DNA from: Pedobacter sp. ISL-64
Lineage (GTDB): Bacteria; Bacteroidota; Bacteroidia; Sphingobacteriales; Sphingobacteriaceae
Assembly (NCBI RefSeq): GCF_018613605.1
Contig: NZ_JAGGPU010000002.1
Coordinates: forward strand, 310,001 to 374,000
Direction: 5' to 3'
DNA: 64,000 bases
A program made the position numbers and the translations under genes. How positions within the stretch are numbered: the first letter of the stretch is position 1; each line of letters starts with the position of its first letter. A model generated the notes under the pieces. The model did no database searches, was not told the DNA's origin, and was given only the letters and a program-made list of their open reading frames with translations. Below, one piece after another: positions 59,959 through 64,000 of this stretch.

Positions 59959-60726
59959 ATGATTTTCACCGATACCCATACCCATTTATATTACGAGCAG
60001 GATGCTGAAAAACAAGCGCAGTTAATGGAGCGCTGTTTCGAGAACGACGTTAGCCGTTTGTTTTTGCCAAATGTTGATGTAAAGTCGATTGCTATGATTG
60101 ATGATCTGGTGACGAAATATCCGGCAAATTGTTTTGCAATGGCAGGTTTACATCCTTGTGATGTGAAGGAAGATTACCGTGCTCAATTGGACGAAATCTA
60201 CAATAGTATTTCGCATCGGAAAATTTATGCTATTGGTGAAATCGGGATAGATCTGTATTGGGATAAAACTACTCTGGCCATTCAGCAAGATGCTTTTCGT
60301 AAACAGATTGCCTGGGCAAAAGATTTAGGTTTGCCGATTGTGATCCATTGTCGTGAAGCTTTTGATGAGGTTTTCGAGCTGTTAGAAAGTGAAAGGGACG
60401 ACAAACTGCATGGGATATTCCATTGTTTTACTGGTAATGTAGCTCAGGCTGAACAGGCCATCGACTTAAATTTTTATTTAGGCATTGGCGGTGTGGTTAC
60501 CTATAAAAAAGCTGGATTGGACCTGGTATTGTCAGAGATTCCTTTAGCTAACTTAGTTTTAGAGACAGATTCGCCTTATTTGGCTCCGGTTCCTTTCCGC
60601 GGAAAACCCAATGAAAGTAGTTATTTGACTTATGTTGCCCAAAAACTTGCCGATATTTATGGCGTTTCTATTGAAGAAATCGCAGCAATAACCACAGAAA
60701 ATTCGAAGAAAATATTCGGAATTTAA
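59959..60726 (+). CDS. TatD-family metal-dependent hydrolase
   Basis: A 255-residue TIM-barrel hydrolase. Metal ligands appear in FTDTHTHLY (start), AIGEIGIDLYWD, PIVIHCREAFDEV, GIFHCFTGN and LETDSPYLAPVPFRGKPNES. TatD proteins are Mg-dependent 3'-5' DNases or D-aminoacyl hydrolases involved in DNA fragmentation and repair. The gene lies directly after uvrA and its repeats, though nothing shows a shared transcript. Confidence 0.95.
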   Translation: MIFTDTHTHLYYEQDAEKQAQLMERCFENDVSRLFLPNVDVKSIAMIDDLVTKYPANCFAMAGLHPCDVKEDYRAQLDEIYNSISHRKIYAIGEIGIDLYWDKTTLAIQQDAFRKQIAWAKDLGLPIVIHCREAFDEVFELLESERDDKLHGIFHCFTGNVAQAEQAIDLNFYLGIGGVVTYKKAGLDLVLSEIPLANLVLETDSPYLAPVPFRGKPNESSYLTYVAQKLADIYGVSIEEIAAITTENSKKIFGI

Positions 60727-60761
60727 GAGATTCTTATTCTTGTGCAAGAGGTTCTGGTGGT

Positions 60762-60831
60762 TCGTCATTCCCAACTTGATTGGGAATCGTAATGCAGTAG
60801 CTTTAAGATTCCCGCATGCGCGGGAATGACG
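60762..60831. repeat. GTCATTCCC inverted-repeat element, second copy
   Basis: GTCATTCCCAACTTG at the left and CGCGGGAATGAC at the right. This is the element at 15577 in opposite orientation, with a shorter middle. It lies in the 345-base gap after the TatD gene, which also holds the 60882 repeat and otherwise only AT-rich DNA. Confidence 0.85.
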
Positions 60832-60881
60832 CATAAGCTTTAGATTCTGTCGTTGTAATTTATTTCAGCATCTTTCTTGCC

Positions 60882-60910
60882 AGATCCTGAAACAAGTTCA
60901 GGATGACGAT
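60882..60910. repeat. CTGAACTTGTTTCAG family repeat, distant copy 2
   Basis: GATCCTGAAACAAGTTCAGG then ATGACGATC. Reverse orientation of the 59733 copy. A looser arm (TAATTTATTTCAGCATC) precedes it. Confidence 0.8.
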
Positions 60911-61071
60911 CGTATTGAATTTATTATTCTATTTTTAAAATAATATATTAAAAATTATTAAATTGATAATTATATTCTGTTTTTTGGCTTTTTTGTTGCT
61001 AATTTAAAAATATCGCCTGATCATTTGTAAATTTTTAGTTTCTTTGCGGTGAGCAACCTTCACCCAACCAA

Positions 61072-62091
61072 ATGACCAAAATATTAATAATTTATACCGG
61101 CGGTACCATCGGTATGGTTAACGATCCTACAAATGGGATGTTAATTCCATTTGATTTTCAGCAGATAAAAGAAAACGTTCCTGAATTGAGCCGTTTAGAT
61201 TACGATTTAGATGTGCATTCCTTCAATCCGGTATTGGATTCTTCAAACATGGATCCTGAAATATGGAAAACATTAGCCGAACTCGTTTATCATAAATACG
61301 ATGGGTACGATGGTTTTGTGATCCTCCACGGATCTGATACCATGGCCTTCACCGCATCGGCATTGAGTTTTATGCTCGAAAACCTAAATAAGCCTGTTGT
61401 TTTAACCGGTTCGCAACTCCCTATTGGCGAAATCAGGACTGACGCCAAAGAGAATTTAATTACCGCTCTAGAGATTGCAGCGACCAAAGAAGATGGGAAA
61501 GCACTTTTTCCAGAGGTTTGTATATATTTTGATGCGCAATTATTTAGGGGCAACCGCTCTATAAAATACAATAGTGAAAAGTTCGAGGCTTTCCGTTCGC
61601 CAAATTACCCGATACTTGCCGAAGCAGGCGTTCACTTGCAATTTCACAGAAACTATATCCTAAAAGCTACTGAAGGAGAATTAAAGTTACACACCAATTT
61701 TAATTCTAACATCGGGGTGCTGAAATTATACCCTGGAATAACGCCACAGGCGGTTCAGGCAATAACAGATTCTAAAGTAGATGCCATTATTTTAGAGACT
61801 TTTGGCTCAGGCAATACCACAACCGCACAATGGTTTTTAGATAGTTTGCGTCAGGCTATTTTGAATGGAAAGATAATCATCGATATCTCTCAGTGTAAAA
61901 AAGGATCTGTACAATTGGGACGTTACGAAACCAGTAGAGAATTGTTGAAAATGGGCATTTTAAGTGGGTACGACTTAACTTTCGAGGCTACAGTTACAAA
62001 GTTAATGTTTGTAATGGGCTTGGGCTTGTCAATAGAAGAAAGCCGAAAATTAATGGAAGAATCGCTAAGGGGTGAATTGACTAAAGATTAA
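61072..62091 (+). CDS. ansA: Type I (cytoplasmic) L-asparaginase
   Basis: A 339-residue asparaginase. The two catalytic threonine motifs are IIYTGGTIGM (residues about 5-14) and VILHGSDTMAFTASALSF (about 85-102). Further conserved stretches are VLTGSQLPIGE and ETFGSGNTT. There is no signal peptide, so this is the cytoplasmic AnsA type, which converts asparagine to aspartate and ammonia. Monocistronic, with a TTTCTTTG promoter-like box about 25 bases upstream. Confidence 0.96.
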   Translation: MTKILIIYTGGTIGMVNDPTNGMLIPFDFQQIKENVPELSRLDYDLDVHSFNPVLDSSNMDPEIWKTLAELVYHKYDGYDGFVILHGSDTMAFTASALSFMLENLNKPVVLTGSQLPIGEIRTDAKENLITALEIAATKEDGKALFPEVCIYFDAQLFRGNRSIKYNSEKFEAFRSPNYPILAEAGVHLQFHRNYILKATEGELKLHTNFNSNIGVLKLYPGITPQAVQAITDSKVDAIILETFGSGNTTTAQWFLDSLRQAILNGKIIIDISQCKKGSVQLGRYETSRELLKMGILSGYDLTFEATVTKLMFVMGLGLSIEESRKLMEESLRGELTKD

Positions 62092-62094
62092 TGC

Positions 62095-62115
62095 TAGTCG
62101 GGATTTGTAATCCCG
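62095..62115. repeat. GGATTTGTAATCC palindrome after ansA
   Basis: TAGTCGGGATTTGTAATCCC then G. Same family as the repeats that bracket the HD gene at 36659 and 37462. Confidence 0.75.
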
Positions 62116-62179
62116 TTTACAGAACTACGGATTTAATCCTGAAGTGTAGGGTTATTTTCATCGTTTTTGGAAATGATGG

Positions 62180-62420
62180 GTTCTGTTATAATGGCACGTT
62201 TAGTCCTGTTACCGCTTCAAGTCCTTCCCGATGAATCGGGATACCTCGCTCCGGGCTTTACGCTTTATCAGGTTTAACAACATGGGTCGTTGCATAAATT
62301 CTGAAATTGCGATAGATCCGCGTTAGGGATTGTAAGGGTTTAGTACCGATCCTTCATCGGTACCGGAGCGAAGCGCAGCCCTGAAAAAGCCCGACCCTTG
62401 CGCAGCTTGGGTAACGCCCA
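62180..62420. other. Long structured intergenic block
   Basis: Holds TCCCGATgaATCGGGA (62226-62241), then a second unit bounded by GCGTTA (62320-62325) and TAACGC (62412-62417) that encloses ACCGATccttcATCGGT and AAAGCCCGACCC. No open frame. The motif order resembles widespread Bacteroidota intergenic elements, recalled from memory. Confidence 0.55.
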
Positions 62421-62614
62421 AATCAATTGCAGTTGACCATTTTCAGTTAGCAGTTTTGCATTACAGTAAGTAAAACTTCTGCAATTATGACCGACATCAT
62501 TTCGGTTATAAGTATTTAGCGCTATTTTTGCTAGTAAAGAGGTATAAGGTACAGGGTTTAAGGCGTAAGGTTATGTCTTGATACTTGATACACAACACTC
62601 GATACTTATTAAAC

Positions 62615-64000
62615 ATGAAAATAGAACAAATATATACAGGTTGCCTGGCAGAAGCCGCTTATTACATCGAAAGTAATGGCGAAGCTGCAATTATTGATCC
62701 GCTAAGAGAGGTTGGAACGTACTTAAAGAAAGCCGAAAAAGCAGGGGCCACCATCAAATATATTTTTGAAACGCATTTTCATGCCGATTTTGTTTCCGGA
62801 CATGTAGACCTGGCAGAGAAATCTGGTGCCGAAATTATCTATGGCCCAACCGCTAAAACCGAGTTTAAATCGCACATTGCTAAAGATGGTGAGCAGTTTA
62901 AAATTGGAAACGTAACCATTACCGCTTTACATACTCCCGGGCATACTTTAGAATCGACTACTTATCTGCTAAGAGATGAAAATGGAAAAGATCATTGCAT
63001 TTTTAGTGGCGATACCTTATTTATTGGCGATGTTGGTCGACCTGATTTAGCGCAAAAAGGCCATTTAACCATGGAAGATTTAGCGGGAATGCTTTACGAT
63101 TCGTTAAATGAGAAAATAAAACCTTTAGCTGATGATGTAATTGTTTATCCGGCACATGGTGCAGGTTCTGCCTGTGGCAAAAGCATGAGTAAAGAAACTT
63201 TCGATACTTTAGGGCACCAAAAGGAAGTAAATTACGCTTTAAAAGCCGAAACAAAAGAGCAATTCATTGCAGAAGTAACAGATGGCATTTTGCCACCACC
63301 ACAATATTTTGCTAAAAATGCTGCCATTAATAAAGGCGGGGTGGAAAGTATTGATGAGGTTTACGAGAAAGGATTAAACGCTTTAACACCTCAGCAGTTT
63401 GAAGATACTGCAAACCAAACAGGGGCGATTATGCTCGATACCCGCGATCCGCAGGTTTTTGCAAAAGGTTTTATTCCAAATTCGATCAATATTGGCCTTA
63501 ACGGACAGTTTGCACCGTGGGTTGGTGCTTTGATTACCGATTTACAGCAGCCAATTTTACTGATTACCGATCAGGGTAAAGAAGAAGAAGCCATTACCCG
63601 CTTAACCCGCGTAGGATACGATAGTACCATAGGCTATTTAGATGGTGGTTTCGAAAGATGGACAGATGCTGGCAAGGAAATCGATACGATTGAATCAATC
63701 TCTGCCGAGGCATTTGAAACAGCTAGTCTTAACGGAGCAATTACAGCACTTGATGTACGCAAGCCAGGTGAATATGAATCAGAACATCTGGAATTTACGC
63801 TGAGCCGTCCATTAGATTTTATTAACGACTGGACTGGCGAGATTAATCCAAAATCTACCTATTATATTCACTGTGCGGGTGGCTACCGATCGATGATTGC
63901 TGCTTCCATCTTAAAATCGCGTGGAGTAGAAAATGTGATTGATGTTGCAGGCGGTTACGGCGCAATTAAAAATACCGGTTTAAAAAGAACCGATTTCGCC
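62615..64000 (+). CDS. Metallo-beta-lactamase/rhodanese fusion protein (persulfide dioxygenase-like), C-terminus beyond the window
   Basis: At least 462 residues, open at the window end. Residues 1-250 are an MBL-fold hydrolase with THFHADFVSGH (iron/zinc ligands), HTPGHTLESTTYLL, FSGDTLFIGDVGRPDL and VYPAHGAGSACGK. The GRPDL and GAGSACG sequences are those of ETHE1-type persulfide dioxygenases. Two rhodanese domains follow: a first (about 270-365) without an evident active-site Cys (LLITDQGKEEE), and a second with CAGGYRSMIAA, whose Cys can carry a persulfide. The fusion would oxidise or relay sulfane sulfur in the cytoplasm. Confidence 0.92.
   Translation, partial: MKIEQIYTGCLAEAAYYIESNGEAAIIDPLREVGTYLKKAEKAGATIKYIFETHFHADFVSGHVDLAEKSGAEIIYGPTAKTEFKSHIAKDGEQFKIGNVTITALHTPGHTLESTTYLLRDENGKDHCIFSGDTLFIGDVGRPDLAQKGHLTMEDLAGMLYDSLNEKIKPLADDVIVYPAHGAGSACGKSMSKETFDTLGHQKEVNYALKAETKEQFIAEVTDGILPPPQYFAKNAAINKGGVESIDEVYEKGLNALTPQQFEDTANQTGAIMLDTRDPQVFAKGFIPNSINIGLNGQFAPWVGALITDLQQPILLITDQGKEEEAITRLTRVGYDSTIGYLDGGFERWTDAGKEIDTIESISAEAFETASLNGAITALDVRKPGEYESEHLEFTLSRPLDFINDWTGEINPKSTYYIHCAGGYRSMIAASILKSRGVENVIDVAGGYGAIKNTGLKRTDFA

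Noticed and set aside
1..64000. tRNA, rRNA or prophage genes
   Set aside because: I looked through the gene-free stretches for tRNA-like or rRNA sequence and for integrase, capsid or terminase genes and found none.

Overview
The window looks like a chromosomal segment of a Bacteroidota bacterium, most likely Sphingobacteriaceae and Pedobacter-like. Support comes from the low GC content, many -7 boxes of the Bacteroidota type TAnnTTTG, the near absence of Shine-Dalgarno sequences, the gene set (BshA, OstA-like, GH20, DUF559, KTSC, MoxR, type I asparaginase) and intergenic spaces crowded with short palindromic repeats. I see no rRNA, tRNA, CRISPR array, prophage or classical insertion sequence. 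Assignment below family level is inference.

Layout. 1-4.6 kb: three FKBP-type prolyl isomerases (one cut by the window edge), ndk and a DHH phosphoesterase. 4.7-9.8 kb: an orphan LuxR-type response regulator, BON and SH3 proteins, a CYTH phosphatase, an ACT protein and a secreted GH20 hexosaminidase. 10-11.9 kb: three unknown proteins. 11.9-18.4 kb, minus strand: ethanolamine-type permease, PuuA-like glutamine synthetase homologue, iron alcohol dehydrogenase, PuuD-like hydrolase and aldehyde dehydrogenase. These read as a gamma-glutamylation route for an amino alcohol such as ethanolamine. 18.6-29.3 kb: M48 protease, YiaA protein, NAD(P)HX repair enzyme, AIM24 protein, ECF sigma/anti-sigma pair, lipA, GNAT and cysS. 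29.4-33.2 kb: DUF559 nuclease, secreted M28 enzyme, SnoaL-like protein, a catalytically degenerate GDPD and a His-rich membrane peptide. 33.4-37.4 kb: small accessory genes (TPR, VanZ-like, methyltransferase, DinB, RDD, HD). 37.5-46.7 kb: SurA-like proteins with a MoxR ATPase, a HolD-like protein with rdgB, a broken ParE module, the OstA-like protein and tilS. 47.2-52.1 kb: bshA, a J-KTSC protein, a broken GIY-YIG nuclease, a broken phytanoyl-CoA dioxygenase, an SRPBCC protein and a lactonase. 52.4-64 kb: RluB with a repeat-rich arm, lytic transglycosylase, PaaE-like reductase, uvrA, TatD, ansA and a beta-lactamase/rhodanese fusion cut by the window edge.

Best leads: (1) the gamma-glutamyl amino-alcohol cluster; (2) single accessory genes (DUF559, GIY-YIG, HD, GNAT), each bracketed by copies of its own palindrome family, as if nuclease and repeat travel together; (3) leaderless promoters in which TAnnTTTG sits exactly four bases before the start codon (lipA, cysS, OstA-like, tilS), including a divergent pair around a perfect 16-bp palindrome; (4) a GDPD-fold pseudoenzyme; (5) a possible HolD-like protein; (6) three accessory genes broken by single-base indels, which may be real decay or sequencing error.
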